64,000 bases of DNA from an uncultured Lachnospiraceae bacterium (GCA_947367855.1 CANBFE010000014.1:28870-92869); one strand, 5' to 3'; shown: positions 17,563-27,419, counted from the stretch's first letter. The notes: a model not told the origin generated them from the letters alone. Translations and numbers: made by a program.

Positions 17563-17724
17563 TTGACTTTCCTCCAATTTTTATGTAATTTGGGTGTTTT
17601 GACATGATAATGACAAATGATTCAATTCCCATGTGACTATTTTACTAGACTGAGTGCATTTTTACAAGATAATATTATGATTTTACTGAATTTTTCCACT
17701 ATTTTTAGATTCCCCAGATTCCTG

Positions 17725-17753
17725 TTGCCTTTCCCGCGCTAAAGTGGTATTGT
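17725..17753 (+). promoter_or_regulatory. Candidate promoter of tyrA
   Basis: TTGCCT, 17 bases, TATTGT, about 40 bases before the tyrA start codon. The match is moderate. Confidence 0.4.
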
Positions 17754-17795
17754 GGAACGGTAATCTAATCTTTCAAACGGAAAAGAGGTAACGCC

Positions 17796-18896
17796 ATGTC
17801 CAAACTGACCTGCGGCTTCATCGGACTGGGCCTGATCGGAGGTTCCATCGCAAAAGCCCTGAAAGAAAACATCCCGGATATCCGAATCATTGCCTTTGAC
17901 ATAAGCAGGGAGTCCCTGGCCCTGGCAGCAAAGGAAAACCTGGCGGATGTCACCGTCTCTGTAATCAATGAGGCGTTCTCCGAATGCGACTATATCTTTC
18001 TGTGCGCCCCCGTGAGAAAAAACGACGAAAATCTTGCAGCCGTGAAAAAATTCATAAATCCGGACTGCCTGCTCACGGATGTAGGCAGCGTAAAAACAGG
18101 AATCCACCAGGCAGTCTGCCGGGCGGGACTGGACCACTGCTTCATTGGCGGACATCCCATGGCAGGCAGCGAGAGGGTTGGTTTTCTCAACTCCAGGGCA
18201 GCCCTTCTGGAAAACGCCTACTATATCCTGACCCCCACCTCTTCCGTGCCCGGCCGGAAGCTTGACGCCTACCGGGAACTGGTGTCCGGAATGCGGGCCA
18301 TTCCCCTGGTACTGGATTACAGAGAGCATGACTACGTCACTGCCGCCATCAGCCATCTCCCCCATGTAGTCGCTGCCTCCCTGGTAAACCTGGTCTGCAG
18401 GAGCGACTCCCGGGACGGCATCATGAGGACCGTGGCTGCAGGAGGCTTCAAGGATATCACCAGAATCGCCTCCTCCCAGGCAGGCATGTGGCAGCAGATC
18501 TGCCTTACCAACGGATCCAATATTTCTTCCCTTCTGTCCGGTTATATCGACATACTGACCAGATTTCAGGAAGCGCTGGACGCCGGGGATTCGGAATTCC
18601 TTTACACGCAGTTTGAAAATGCCCGCGGATACCGGGATTCCCTCCCCAATGCCTCCTGCGGCCCCATCAAACGTTCCTACCGCATCAGTGTGGAGATTCC
18701 GGACAGGTCCGGGACCCTGGCCCACATTACCACACTTCTGGCCGACAGGGAGATCAGTATCAAAAATATCGGTATTACCCACAACAGGGAAGGGGACGAC
18801 GGCGTCCTGAAAATAGAATTTTATGATGAGAATGCCCTGAAGCTGGCTGCCGGGATTCTGAAGGCATCCGGGTATCAGACCGGAATCCCTTCCTAG
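17796..18896 (+). CDS. tyrA: Prephenate dehydrogenase with ACT domain
   Basis: A 366-residue cytosolic enzyme of tyrosine synthesis that oxidises prephenate to 4-hydroxyphenylpyruvate with NAD+. The N-terminal Rossmann motif GLGLIGGSIAKAL (10-22), DVGSVK, and the conserved GGHPMAGSE block (about 115-123) identify the TyrA family. A C-terminal ACT domain (about 292-362, beginning YRISVEIPDRSGTLAHITTLL) probably binds tyrosine for feedback control. The AAGAGG site supports the start. It stands alone here, not in an aro cluster, and converges with the VanZ gene with 20 bases between stops. Confidence 0.95.
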   Translation: MSKLTCGFIGLGLIGGSIAKALKENIPDIRIIAFDISRESLALAAKENLADVTVSVINEAFSECDYIFLCAPVRKNDENLAAVKKFINPDCLLTDVGSVKTGIHQAVCRAGLDHCFIGGHPMAGSERVGFLNSRAALLENAYYILTPTSSVPGRKLDAYRELVSGMRAIPLVLDYREHDYVTAAISHLPHVVAASLVNLVCRSDSRDGIMRTVAAGGFKDITRIASSQAGMWQQICLTNGSNISSLLSGYIDILTRFQEALDAGDSEFLYTQFENARGYRDSLPNASCGPIKRSYRISVEIPDRSGTLAHITTLLADREISIKNIGITHNREGDDGVLKIEFYDENALKLAAGILKASGYQTGIPS

Positions 18897-18916
18897 GGCG
18901 TATTTGACAGCTGCTT

Positions 18917-19450
18917 TCAGGCAGACGTTCGCCTTTTGCGCCTTTTTCCCAGACGGACCGCCAAAGCTCCCACTGCAATGCAGAAAAGCATGCCGAACGC
19001 GCCCCCGCAGGTATCCAGGAGCACATCCCTGAAGCTGGCGCTCCTTCCCGGCACAAAATACTGGTGGAATTCGTCTCCTGCCGCGGAAAAAAAGACCCAG
19101 AGAACCGTGAGAAGATACAGCCGCCTTCCCCGCTCCATCCACTGACTCCACAGCACATACACCAGAACTCCCATACAGGCATATTCCGAAAAATGCGCCA
19201 GCTTCCGCAGGGGATATTCAAAATTCCCTGCCATTTGGGCTGTGCGCGCATCATCCCACCCGGCCCGGAACAACTGGTTGACAAACCCAACGCATTCCTC
19301 CGAAATCATCTGGCTCAGGGAGGAAGACCGGCCGCTGTCCTGGGCAGAGAAGCTGAAAATCAAAAAATAAAGTATGCCGAGCAAAACAGACGCAGCTCCT
19401 GTTACCAGAAGTCTGCGCCCTCTGCTCCCGTTCTTTCGTTTAGTCTCCAT
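18917..19450 (-). CDS. VanZ-family membrane protein
   Basis: A 177-residue protein with four predicted membrane segments. The VanZ signature region RKLAHFSEYACMGVLVY and DEFHQYFVPGRSASFRDVLLDTCGG is complete. The prototype VanZ gives low teicoplanin resistance in enterococcal Tn1546, but most homologues like this one have no proven role. The start codon lies inside the end of the PilZ gene (11-base overlap), so the two are translationally coupled. Confidence 0.88.
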   Translation of the reverse strand: METKRKNGSRGRRLLVTGAASVLLGILYFLIFSFSAQDSGRSSSLSQMISEECVGFVNQLFRAGWDDARTAQMAGNFEYPLRKLAHFSEYACMGVLVYVLWSQWMERGRRLYLLTVLWVFFSAAGDEFHQYFVPGRSASFRDVLLDTCGGAFGMLFCIAVGALAVRLGKRRKRRTSA

Positions 19451-19769
19451 TGATCGTCTGGTATACTTCGATTCTGGCGGAATCCATCTCCGGCATGCCG
19501 ATGAAAATGGCCCCGTATCCGTAGCCGCCTGCCTTCAGCTCGATTCTCACAATCTGCAGAAAAGCATGAATCACCTCTTTGGTCCAGATGGTCAGATAAG
19601 CCTCATACACTTCACCGATCTGCAGCGGCTCCGTACAGTCAAAGCCCACACCGTTCTTGGATACATCCATAATATTGATGGTTACCTCATTTCCGGCATT
19701 GCCATCCAGTCTCTTGATCACAAGCTTGGATGCCAGATCTGTTCTTCTTGTCTTTCTTCTGTCCTCCAT
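19440..19769 (-). CDS. PilZ-domain protein
   Basis: A 109-residue single-domain protein. It starts with the c-di-GMP-binding RxxxR motif (RRKTR, residues 4-8, within MEDRRKTRR) and has the second motif as DVSKNGVGF, close to the (D/N)xSxxG consensus. It is a likely cyclic-di-GMP receptor. Overlap with the VanZ gene suggests it acts with a wall or membrane target. No flagellar or cyclase gene is nearby. The AAGGAG site is strong. Confidence 0.85.
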   Translation of the reverse strand: MEDRRKTRRTDLASKLVIKRLDGNAGNEVTINIMDVSKNGVGFDCTEPLQIGEVYEAYLTIWTKEVIHAFLQIVRIELKAGGYGYGAIFIGMPEMDSARIEVYQTINGD

Positions 19770-19820
19770 AATATTGTATCTCCTTTGCCGGTGAAATCAT
19801 CCTTCACCACATGTACCATA

Positions 19821-19849
19821 AGTATAACATTTCCCGCCGCATATCACAA
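19821..19849 (-). promoter_or_regulatory. Promoter of the PilZ-VanZ pair
   Basis: TTGTGA, 17 bases, TATACT on the minus strand, about 50 bases before the PilZ start. Confidence 0.65.
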
Positions 19850-19912
19850 GACCAAATACAATTTTCGTCCTCTTTTCTTGGGCAGCACCGGCATATGGCT
19901 CCGGACAGCCGC

Positions 19913-20974
19913 TCACAGGATCAGCATGGCGTCCCCGAAGCTGAAGAAACGATACCTTTCCCGCACCGCCTCCCCATAGGCTGCCAGCACATTTTCCCGT
20001 CCTGCCAGAGCGGAAACCAGCATCACCAGTGTGGATTCCGGCAGATGGAAGTTGGTAATCAATCCGTCCAGCACCTTAAAACGATATCCCGGATAGATAA
20101 AAATCTCCGTGTCTCCGCTGCCCGGATGTACTATTCCATTGTCGTCCGCCGCGCTTTCCACGGTTCTGCAGCTGGTGGTGCCAACGCAGATTACCCGTCC
20201 CCCGGCAGCCCTGGTCTCATTGATAACCGAGGCAGTTTCCTCCGGAACCTGATAATACTCCGAATGCATATGATGGTCCAGTATGTTCTCTTCCTTCACG
20301 GGCCGGAAGGTGCCCAGCCCTACATGGAGAGTCACATATACGATTTTTACCCCTTTCCGCCCGATCTCCTCCAGAAGCTCCCGGGTAAAATGAAGTCCCG
20401 CAGTGGGCGCTGCCGCAGACCCCTGGTATTTGGCATAGACGGTCTGATAGCGGTTCTTATCCTGGAGTTTATGGGTAATGTAGGGAGGCAGGGGCATTTC
20501 CCCCAGGGAATCCAGGACTTCCTCAAAGACGCCCTCGTATTCAAACCTGACCAGGCGGTTTCCCTCCTCCACAGTCTCCAGAACCTCTGCCTTCAGCAGG
20601 CCCTCCCCAAAGGAAAGCCTTGCGCCGGGACGGCATTTTTTCCCCGGCTTCACCAGAGTCTCCCACACGTCCGCGCTGACCCGCTTCAACAGAAGCACCT
20701 CCACATGACCTCCGGTTCCTTCCCTCTCCCCCAGCAGCCTGGCGGGAACAACCCTGGTATTATTTAACACCAGACAGTCTCCCGGGCGCAGAAAATCCCC
20801 CACCTGGCGGAAGATATGATGGGAGATTGCCCCGGTGCGCCTGTCAAGCGCCAGGAGCCTGCTGGAGGAACGTTCCTCCAGCGGGTCCTGCGCGATCAGC
20901 TCCTGGGGCAATTCAAAATAAAAATCCCTTTTTTTTAATTCCGTCCGCGCTGTCTCCGTCTTCCCGGCATCCAT
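19913..20974 (-). CDS. queA: S-adenosylmethionine:tRNA ribosyltransferase-isomerase
   Basis: A 353-residue cytosolic enzyme that transfers the ribosyl part of SAM to preQ1 in tRNA to make epoxyqueuosine. The family blocks are present: FYFELPQELIAQDPLEERSSSRLL near the N-terminus, CLVLNNTRVVPARLLG, the TAGLHFT block and VGLGTFRPV. The start overlaps the stop of the M18 peptidase as TAATG, so translation is coupled. No other queuosine gene is in the window. Confidence 0.95.
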   Translation of the reverse strand: MDAGKTETARTELKKRDFYFELPQELIAQDPLEERSSSRLLALDRRTGAISHHIFRQVGDFLRPGDCLVLNNTRVVPARLLGEREGTGGHVEVLLLKRVSADVWETLVKPGKKCRPGARLSFGEGLLKAEVLETVEEGNRLVRFEYEGVFEEVLDSLGEMPLPPYITHKLQDKNRYQTVYAKYQGSAAAPTAGLHFTRELLEEIGRKGVKIVYVTLHVGLGTFRPVKEENILDHHMHSEYYQVPEETASVINETRAAGGRVICVGTTSCRTVESAADDNGIVHPGSGDTEIFIYPGYRFKVLDGLITNFHLPESTLVMLVSALAGRENVLAAYGEAVRERYRFFSFGDAMLIL

Positions 20975-22407
20975 TACATGGAAGCTCCTTCCACGAATGC
21001 CTTGTAGCCGCGGTAGGTCTCGTATACATCAGCCTTGCTGGTGGCTTCCCAGGGCGCATGCATGTTCAGCACGGCCACACCGCTGTCGATTACGTTCATG
21101 CCGTACTTGGCCAGGATGTACGCGATGGTTCCGCCGCCGCCCACGTCCACCTTGCCGAGCTCTGCTGTCTGATAGATAATTCCCCTGTCATCCATAACCT
21201 TGCGCAGATGGGCCACATACTCCGCATTGGCATCATTGGAGCCTGATTTTCCCCTGGATCCGGTGAACTTGTTGAATACCATGCCGTTCCCCAGGAAAGC
21301 GGAATTCTTCTTCTCAAAGCAGGATGCAAAGGCAGGATCATAACCTGCGCTTACATCGGAGGAAAGCATTGCGCTTCTGGCCATGCATCTTCTGAGATTC
21401 AGCTCGCTGTACTCTCCAAGCAGCTCCATCAGTTCCGCCACGGCGTTCTCAAAGAAACGGGAATTCATGCCGGTTGCACCCACGGAACCGATCTCTTCCT
21501 TATCCACCAGGATGCAGCACATGGTTCTGTCAGTCTCCTTCACGTCCAGCATTGCCCGCATGGAAGTGAATGCGCAGACCCTGTCATCCTGTCCGTAAGC
21601 CAGAATCATGCTTCTGTCAAATCCCACTTCCCTGGCCTTGCCCGCAGGCACGATCTCCAGTTCCGCCGAGAGAAAATCATCCTCCTCTATGTCGTAGCTC
21701 TCCTTCAGGATCTTCAGGACGCCTGCCTTTACGGCTTCCTTGGCCTGCTTCTTGTCCGCATCCTCCGCGCCGTCCTCTTCTTTCTTATCAGCGCCCAGGC
21801 AGATGGGTCTGCTGCCCACGATCAGATCCATGGCCTCTCCCTCGATAACCTTGGAGGCCTTCTTCTCCATCTGCTCCCCTGCCAGATGCACCAACAGATC
21901 AGAGATGAAGAAAACGGGATCGTCCTCGTTTTCCCCTATGTTCATTTCCACAGTGGTTCCGTCCTTCTTTACCACCACGCCGTGAAGGGCAAGGGGAATT
22001 GCCACCCACTGATACTTTTTCACACCGCCGTAGTAATGTGTGTCCAGATAACCCAGATTGCTGTCCTCATACAGAGGATTCTGCTTTACGTCAATCCTGG
22101 GGCTGTCAATGTGCGCGCCCAGAATGTTCATGCCTGCTGTCATGGGCTTCTCACCGATCTGGAACATGGCAATGGACTTATTCATGCATACGCTGTACAC
22201 CTTGTCACCCTTGGCAAGCTTCGTTCCGCTGCCGATAAGGCTCTCCAGTTCCCTGTAACCTTCTGCCTCTATCGTGTTCACAATGGTATCGATGCATTCC
22301 CGCTCTGTCTTGCCGTTATCCAGAAAGTCCCTGTACTCCCTGTTCAGCTGCTCCAGTTCCTTTACCTGACCCTCATCATAGGTCTCCCATGCGTTTTTTC
22401 TTTCCAT
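20974..22407 (-). CDS. M18-family aminopeptidase
   Basis: A 477-residue cytosolic metallopeptidase of the M18 (aspartyl aminopeptidase / ApeB) family, removing N-terminal residues with two metal ions. Metal-binding and catalytic blocks are seen: GAHIDSPR (His and Asp), VDKEEIGS (Glu pair), and the C-terminal MHAPWEATSK block. An acidic, Lys-rich insertion lies at about 208-225 (GADKKEEDGAEDADKKQ). It is the first gene of a two-gene unit with queA. The substrate preference cannot be read from sequence. Confidence 0.92.
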   Translation of the reverse strand: MERKNAWETYDEGQVKELEQLNREYRDFLDNGKTERECIDTIVNTIEAEGYRELESLIGSGTKLAKGDKVYSVCMNKSIAMFQIGEKPMTAGMNILGAHIDSPRIDVKQNPLYEDSNLGYLDTHYYGGVKKYQWVAIPLALHGVVVKKDGTTVEMNIGENEDDPVFFISDLLVHLAGEQMEKKASKVIEGEAMDLIVGSRPICLGADKKEEDGAEDADKKQAKEAVKAGVLKILKESYDIEEDDFLSAELEIVPAGKAREVGFDRSMILAYGQDDRVCAFTSMRAMLDVKETDRTMCCILVDKEEIGSVGATGMNSRFFENAVAELMELLGEYSELNLRRCMARSAMLSSDVSAGYDPAFASCFEKKNSAFLGNGMVFNKFTGSRGKSGSNDANAEYVAHLRKVMDDRGIIYQTAELGKVDVGGGGTIAYILAKYGMNVIDSGVAVLNMHAPWEATSKADVYETYRGYKAFVEGASM

Positions 22408-22545
22408 TTTCGTATCCTTTCCTGCCTTGAAACGTCCTGTCCGGCATCTGAATCCATTCTACCATATTCCACAATCCATGGGAACTGTTTTTATCATTTT
22501 ATTCTGTCATGCCGGGCATGGCGCTTCTTCATATCAGTCGGAATC

Positions 22546-24975
22546 CTACTGACGCAGCTCAATCCCCATCTGTTCCAGACCGTTCAGTATCTTCTTCATT
22601 GCAGCGTTCACATCGCCGTCCTCCAGGGTCCTGTCCTTTGCCCGGAAGGTGATGGAATAGGCGATGGACTTGAAGCCTTCCTTGATCTGGGAGCCTTCAT
22701 AAAGGTCAAACAGCCTGCATGATTCCAGAAGCTTTCCGCCCCTCTGCCGAATCATCTGCTCGATATCCCCGGCCAGAATCTCCCTGGGAACCACCATGCT
22801 GATGTCCCGGCTCACAGCAGGATACTTTGCAATGCCTTCGTATTTTCTGTCAAAAGTTGTGAAGGGAATCAAGGCAGGCATATCCAGCACTGCCACATAG
22901 GCTTTGGTACCGATTTCATAATTATCCAGCACTTCCGGATGTACCTCTCCCAGATATCCAACCACATCCCCTTCGTATATCACAAGCGCCTGACGGCCCG
23001 GATGCAGGAACGGCTTCCCGGCCTTCGGATCATACACCGGCTTCTTCCGCATTCCCACTGCCTCAAAGAATTCTTCCACCACACCCTTCATGGTAAAGAA
23101 ATCCCCCTCCCCGTAGAATCCCAGGGTAAACTGCATCCTCTCATCCGGCAGCTCCGCCAGCGGCAGTGTTCCCGGAATGTAAATATTCTCCAGTTCGTAA
23201 AGACGTACATTTTTATTCCTGCGGTTGTAATTCACGGACAGGCTTGTAAGCATGCCGTTCAGGGTGGAGGTTCTCATAATGGAGAAATCCTCCCCCAGGG
23301 GATTGGAGATGGTAACCGTCTGACGCAGCACATGGTCCTCAGGAATCAGCAGCCTGTCAAATACTTTGGGGCTTTCAAAGGAATAGCTCATTCCCTGTGA
23401 GAAACCGCAGTATTCCGCAATGTCCCTGGCCTTCTGCTCGATGCGCATCTTATAGGACAGCCTGCCTGCAGTTGCCTCTCCCCTGGGCAGGGTGGTGGGA
23501 ATCCTGTCATAGCCGTAAAACCTTGCCACTTCCTCTGCAATATCCGCATCACAGTTCAAATCCTGACGAAAATACGGAATCTCCAGTGCGGTGCCGCCCT
23601 CTTCCCTCTCAAAAACCCGGATTTCCAGACGTTCTAAGATTTCCTTCATCTCCGCCTCCGAAACCTTTGTTCCCAACAGGCTGTTGTACTTTTCCGGCTT
23701 GAAGGGAAGCACCTTTTTCTCCGCCATGGGAGCGGAAACATCCACCATGCCCCCCACGACTTCGCCGCATCCAAGCTCCTCAATAAGCTGGCAGGCCCTG
23801 TTCACTGCCTCCTCCGCATTGTGGGGTTCCAGACCCTTTTCGAATTTGCCGGAGGAATCCGTGCGCAGGCCGATTCTCCTGGAGGCCTTTCTCACACTGG
23901 GCCCGTTGAAAACCGCAGATTCAAACAGCACTGTTTTCACATGATCCGTTATCTTGCTGTTTTCGCCGCCCATGATGCCAGCGATGGCAACCTCTTTCTC
24001 CGCATCGCAGATCATCAGAATATCCTTATCCAGTCTGCGCATCTGTCCGTCCAGGGTCTGGAATTCGTCCCCGTCCTTGGCGCGCCGCACAATAATTTTA
24101 CGCCCCGCAATGGCATCCAGGTCAAAAGCGTGCATGGGCTGTCCGTACTCCTCCATCACATAATTGGTGATGTCCACCAGATTGTTGATGGGTCGGATGC
24201 CGCTGGCCGCCAGTCTCCTCTGCATCCACTTGGGAGAGGGGCCGATCTTGATATTTTTGCAGACCCTGGCGCAGTACCTGGGGCAGAGATCCGGATCCTG
24301 CACTTCTACGCTGATGTAGTCATGTGCGTCCTCTCCGTTTCCTGTCTCCTTTACCACAGGGGGCACAAAGGGCTTTTTAAAAGTGGCCGCTGCCTCCCTT
24401 GCCACTCCCAATACACTGTAGCAGTCCACGCGGTTGCTGGTGATCTCATATTCGAAAACCGTGTCGCGGAGGCCAAGAAGCTCCACTGCGTCCGCGCCCA
24501 CTTCCGCATCCTCCCCGAAAATATAGATCCCCTCTTCCGGAGCTTCCGGATACAGATTCCTGTCGGAACCCAGCTCCTCAATGGAGCACATCATCCCGTT
24601 GGAGGGCACGCCCCTGAGCTTGCCTGCCTTAATCCGGATTCCCTCCTCCGGCAGGGGGCCGCCGTCATGTCCGCCCGCTACTTTTCCGCCGTCCAGAACC
24701 ACGGGAACCCTGTCCCCTTCCTTCACGTTATGGGCGCCTGTAACGATCTGGACTGTATCCGTCCCGATATTCACCTGGCATATGATAAGCTTTTCCGCAT
24801 CGGGATGCTTCTCGATGGAAAGAATCTGTCCCACCACGATTTTTTCCAGGTTTCTGTCTCTTCTCTCATAGCCCTCCACCTTGGTGCCGGACAGGGTCAT
24901 TCCATCAAAATATTCCTGATCCGTACATTCCAACCGGGGCACATATGCCTTAATCCATGACAATGCTGTATTCAT
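22546..24975 (-). CDS. pheT: Phenylalanyl-tRNA synthetase beta subunit
   Basis: A 809-residue subunit of the alpha2-beta2 enzyme. Domain order: EMAP/tRNA-binding domain (about 40-150, VVGQILSIEKHPDAEKL), B3/B4 editing domain (about 210-385), B5 domain, the catalytic-like domain and the C-terminal anticodon-binding FDX domain (about 715-809, YPAVSRDISMVVP). The start used gives the normal N-terminus MNTALSWIKAYVP with an AGAGGT site; an upstream ATG at 25041 overlaps pheS. It follows pheS by 62 bases in the T-box-controlled operon. Confidence 0.96.
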   Translation of the reverse strand: MNTALSWIKAYVPRLECTDQEYFDGMTLSGTKVEGYERRDRNLEKIVVGQILSIEKHPDAEKLIICQVNIGTDTVQIVTGAHNVKEGDRVPVVLDGGKVAGGHDGGPLPEEGIRIKAGKLRGVPSNGMMCSIEELGSDRNLYPEAPEEGIYIFGEDAEVGADAVELLGLRDTVFEYEITSNRVDCYSVLGVAREAAATFKKPFVPPVVKETGNGEDAHDYISVEVQDPDLCPRYCARVCKNIKIGPSPKWMQRRLAASGIRPINNLVDITNYVMEEYGQPMHAFDLDAIAGRKIIVRRAKDGDEFQTLDGQMRRLDKDILMICDAEKEVAIAGIMGGENSKITDHVKTVLFESAVFNGPSVRKASRRIGLRTDSSGKFEKGLEPHNAEEAVNRACQLIEELGCGEVVGGMVDVSAPMAEKKVLPFKPEKYNSLLGTKVSEAEMKEILERLEIRVFEREEGGTALEIPYFRQDLNCDADIAEEVARFYGYDRIPTTLPRGEATAGRLSYKMRIEQKARDIAEYCGFSQGMSYSFESPKVFDRLLIPEDHVLRQTVTISNPLGEDFSIMRTSTLNGMLTSLSVNYNRRNKNVRLYELENIYIPGTLPLAELPDERMQFTLGFYGEGDFFTMKGVVEEFFEAVGMRKKPVYDPKAGKPFLHPGRQALVIYEGDVVGYLGEVHPEVLDNYEIGTKAYVAVLDMPALIPFTTFDRKYEGIAKYPAVSRDISMVVPREILAGDIEQMIRQRGGKLLESCRLFDLYEGSQIKEGFKSIAYSITFRAKDRTLEDGDVNAAMKKILNGLEQMGIELRQ

Positions 24976-25037
24976 GCATTTTACCTCTCTCACAATATGC
25001 TTAATCTCAAAAGCCCTTTCGCTTTGGCCCAAATGTG

Positions 25038-26066
25038 TCAAAACTGCCGCAGGAAGCGGATGTCGTTCTCATATAACAGCCGCATGTCGTCGATCTCATA
25101 CTTCAGCAGCGTAATCCTTTCCAGACCCACGCCAAAGGCAAATCCGGTATATTCCCCGGGATCAATGCCGCTCATCTCCAGCACATGGGGATGTACCATG
25201 CCGCAGCCCAGTATCTCAATCCATCCGCTGCCCTTGCAGAACCTGCAGCCCTTACCGCCGCATTTAAAACAGGTCACATCCATCTCCGCACTGGGCTCCG
25301 TAAAAGGAAAGTGATGGGGCCTGAATTTCACCTTTGTCTCCTCCCCGAACAGCTCCCTGGCAAACTCCGCCAGTGTTCCCTTCAGGTCAGCAAAGGTGAT
25401 GTGCCTGTCGATCACCAGTCCCTCAATCTGGTGAAAGCAGGGGGAGTGGGTGGCATCCACTTCATCGGAGCGGAACACCCTGCCCGGGGCAAGCATTCTG
25501 ATGGGAAGCTTTCCCTTCTCCATCTCGTGCACCTGCACTCCCGAAGTCTGGGTCCGCAGAAGGATATCTCCTGCAGCGCATGCCACATAGAAAGTATCCT
25601 GCTCATCCTTGGCGGGATGATCTGCAGGTATATTCAGCGCTGCGAAATTATAGTAATCCTTTTCCACCTCAGGGCCTTCCACCACCTCATAGCCCATTCC
25701 CACAAAGATTCTCTCCACTTCCTCCAGGACGATGGTATTCGGATGTCTGTGCCCCAGCTCGGCCCTCTTCCCGGGAAGGGTCACGTCAATGACCTCCGCC
25801 TTCATCCTTGCCTCCCTGGCAGCTTTCTCAAGCTTTGTCTTCCGTTCCTCCAGAAGCCTCTCGATCTCTCCCCTGGTCTCGTTTACCATCTGCCCCACCC
25901 TGGGCCTGTCCTCGGGCAGTACGTCCCGCATGGACTTCAGGAGATCCGTCAGCTCTCCTTTTTTGCCCAGAATACTGACCCTGATCTCATTCAGTCTGTC
26001 GGCGCTGTCACAGCTTCCCAGCTGCTGCAGGGCCTTCTCCTTGATCTTCTCAAGCTTTTCTCTCAT
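25038..26066 (-). CDS. pheS: Phenylalanyl-tRNA synthetase alpha subunit
   Basis: The class II catalytic subunit (342 residues with the start chosen). Motifs include HPNTIVLEEVERIF, TSGVQVHEME, FRSDEVDATHSPCFHQIEGLVID (motif 2) and GFAFGVGLERITLLKYEIDDMR (motif 3). A Cys-rich loop CFKCGGKGCRFC is typical of Firmicute PheS. The start at MREKLEKIKEKA fits the family N-terminus and has GAGG at six bases; an alternative ATG at 26099 would add 11 residues and also has a fair site. Charging supplies Phe-tRNA, and shortage is sensed by the T-box upstream. Confidence 0.93.
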   Translation of the reverse strand: MREKLEKIKEKALQQLGSCDSADRLNEIRVSILGKKGELTDLLKSMRDVLPEDRPRVGQMVNETRGEIERLLEERKTKLEKAAREARMKAEVIDVTLPGKRAELGHRHPNTIVLEEVERIFVGMGYEVVEGPEVEKDYYNFAALNIPADHPAKDEQDTFYVACAAGDILLRTQTSGVQVHEMEKGKLPIRMLAPGRVFRSDEVDATHSPCFHQIEGLVIDRHITFADLKGTLAEFARELFGEETKVKFRPHHFPFTEPSAEMDVTCFKCGGKGCRFCKGSGWIEILGCGMVHPHVLEMSGIDPGEYTGFAFGVGLERITLLKYEIDDMRLLYENDIRFLRQF

Positions 26067-26166
26067 ATTCTCCCTCGTTTCTGTGCTGTCCATTTCCATT
26101 GCCCTCTCCGCGCCGCAGCACTGGCACGGAACGGCCGCCGGAAGGGTTTTTCCCGGAAAACCACGC

Positions 26167-26458
26167 AAAAAAATCCCCTGCAGCTTTTTCTCAAAACTGC
26201 AAGGGACGAAATCATTCCATTCCGCGGTACCACCCTGCTTCCCGCTCCCTGCATATTCCGCAGACAGCCGGCTCTCCTTTGCATTTAACGCATGCCCACG
26301 TCCTGATCTACACAGCGTCTCCGCCTTCCATCAGACAGCTCCGGCGGGAAATTCACGGTTTATCCGAACCTGGGAAAGCTCTCAGCCGCCGACTTCCCCT
26401 CTCTGCAGGAAAAATAAACCCCTACTGTACGCCATCTCTGCTTTTGTTATCCTGTTGA
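26167..26458 (-). ncRNA. T-box leader controlling pheST
   Basis: The minus strand carries CAGGGTGGTACCGCGG (26222-26237), the T-box consensus. A terminator follows, with arms CCCTTGCAGTTTT and AAAAGCTGCAGGG (26175-26206) and a T-run. Stem I has an AGTAGGGG box, and GTGAATTTCCC places UUU/UUC phenylalanine specifier bases at 26348-26351. Confidence 0.92.
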
Positions 26459-26464
26459 TTTCTA

Positions 26465-26493
26465 ATCATACTGTCTTCCGTGTAAAATGTCAA
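26465..26493 (-). promoter_or_regulatory. Promoter of the pheST T-box transcript
   Basis: TTGACA, 17 bases, TATGAT on the minus strand, placed so that transcription starts at the T-box leader. Confidence 0.85.
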
Positions 26494-26550
26494 GAGGATT
26501 TCGCATTTTTTCTGCCGTTTTTCCGCCGGAATACAGCGTCCGGTCCCGGG

Positions 26551-27408
26551 TCAGGTACCCGTTATGGAATTATAATAACAGTTCATATAAGCGCCGATCA
26601 TGATGATGTACATGCAGAAATACATCCACAGCAGCACGATAATGATAATGGAAAGGCTTCCGTAAATGCCATAGGAGTTGCCATAGGTCACATAGTAGGA
26701 AAAAGCCCAGGAAAAAACGCTCCACACCACGGCCGAGAAAACCGCCCCCGGAATCTGTTCCCTGAAAGCCAGCTTTTTATCCGGCACATAGGCATATACT
26801 GCGGCAAAAAGCACTGCCAGCACCGCCCATACCAGAAGAAAACGGAAATTCATGGCAAAGGAAACCACTTTCTGGAGCTGCGGAATGCGGTGCAGCGTCA
26901 GCGCCACCACCTGGTCGCCGAAAACCATCACAACCAGGGACAGAATCACCACAACCAGCATGACCAAAGTATAAAAGGAAGCTATAATCCGCACAACAAT
27001 GTAGTTTCTTTTCTCCTCCACGTCATTGACCGCATTCAGCCCCCGCATCAGCGCCATAACCCCTTTTGCCGCAGACCATATGGTTGCAATCAGGGCCACG
27101 GACAGAATTCCCCCGGACTTGTCATAGACCTCGGAAATCAGGCTCTCGGCAAGGGGGTCCACCTGGTCCGGCAGGATATCCGTCACCAGTTCCACCAGGT
27201 TCTCCTCCGTCAGCGGCGTAAAGGGTATGATGGTACACACCACAATCAGCATGGGAACCACGGAAAGAAAAAAGAAAAAGGCAATGCTTGAGGCATAGGT
27301 GCTGATATTCTTCACCTTCATCTTTCCGGAAAAGTCCCTTATCACGATAACCAGACTCACAAGTGTCTCTAAAAAACTCTTAAGGAAACCCAAAATCATA
27401 TCAACCAT
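26551..27408 (-). CDS. YihY/BrkB-family inner membrane protein
   Basis: A 285-residue protein with six predicted membrane segments. The family features are a first segment after KNISTYASSIAFFFFLSVVPML, the short IWSAAKGVMALMRGLNAVND motif and GIYGSLSIIIIVLLWMYFCMYIIMIGAYMN near the end. The family was once called ribonuclease BN by error; its transport or lipid role is not settled. The start lies 11 bases after the SpoIID gene stop, so the two are probably coexpressed. Confidence 0.88.
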   Translation of the reverse strand: MVDMILGFLKSFLETLVSLVIVIRDFSGKMKVKNISTYASSIAFFFFLSVVPMLIVVCTIIPFTPLTEENLVELVTDILPDQVDPLAESLISEVYDKSGGILSVALIATIWSAAKGVMALMRGLNAVNDVEEKRNYIVVRIIASFYTLVMLVVVILSLVVMVFGDQVVALTLHRIPQLQKVVSFAMNFRFLLVWAVLAVLFAAVYAYVPDKKLAFREQIPGAVFSAVVWSVFSWAFSYYVTYGNSYGIYGSLSIIIIVLLWMYFCMYIIMIGAYMNCYYNSITGT

Positions 27409-27419
27409 TCAGACCGTTC

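Noticed and set aside
17739..19151. 470-codon minus-strand frame across tyrA
   Set aside because: Shadow of prephenate dehydrogenase; no recognisable motif and it ignores the plus-strand ribosome site and the VanZ gene.
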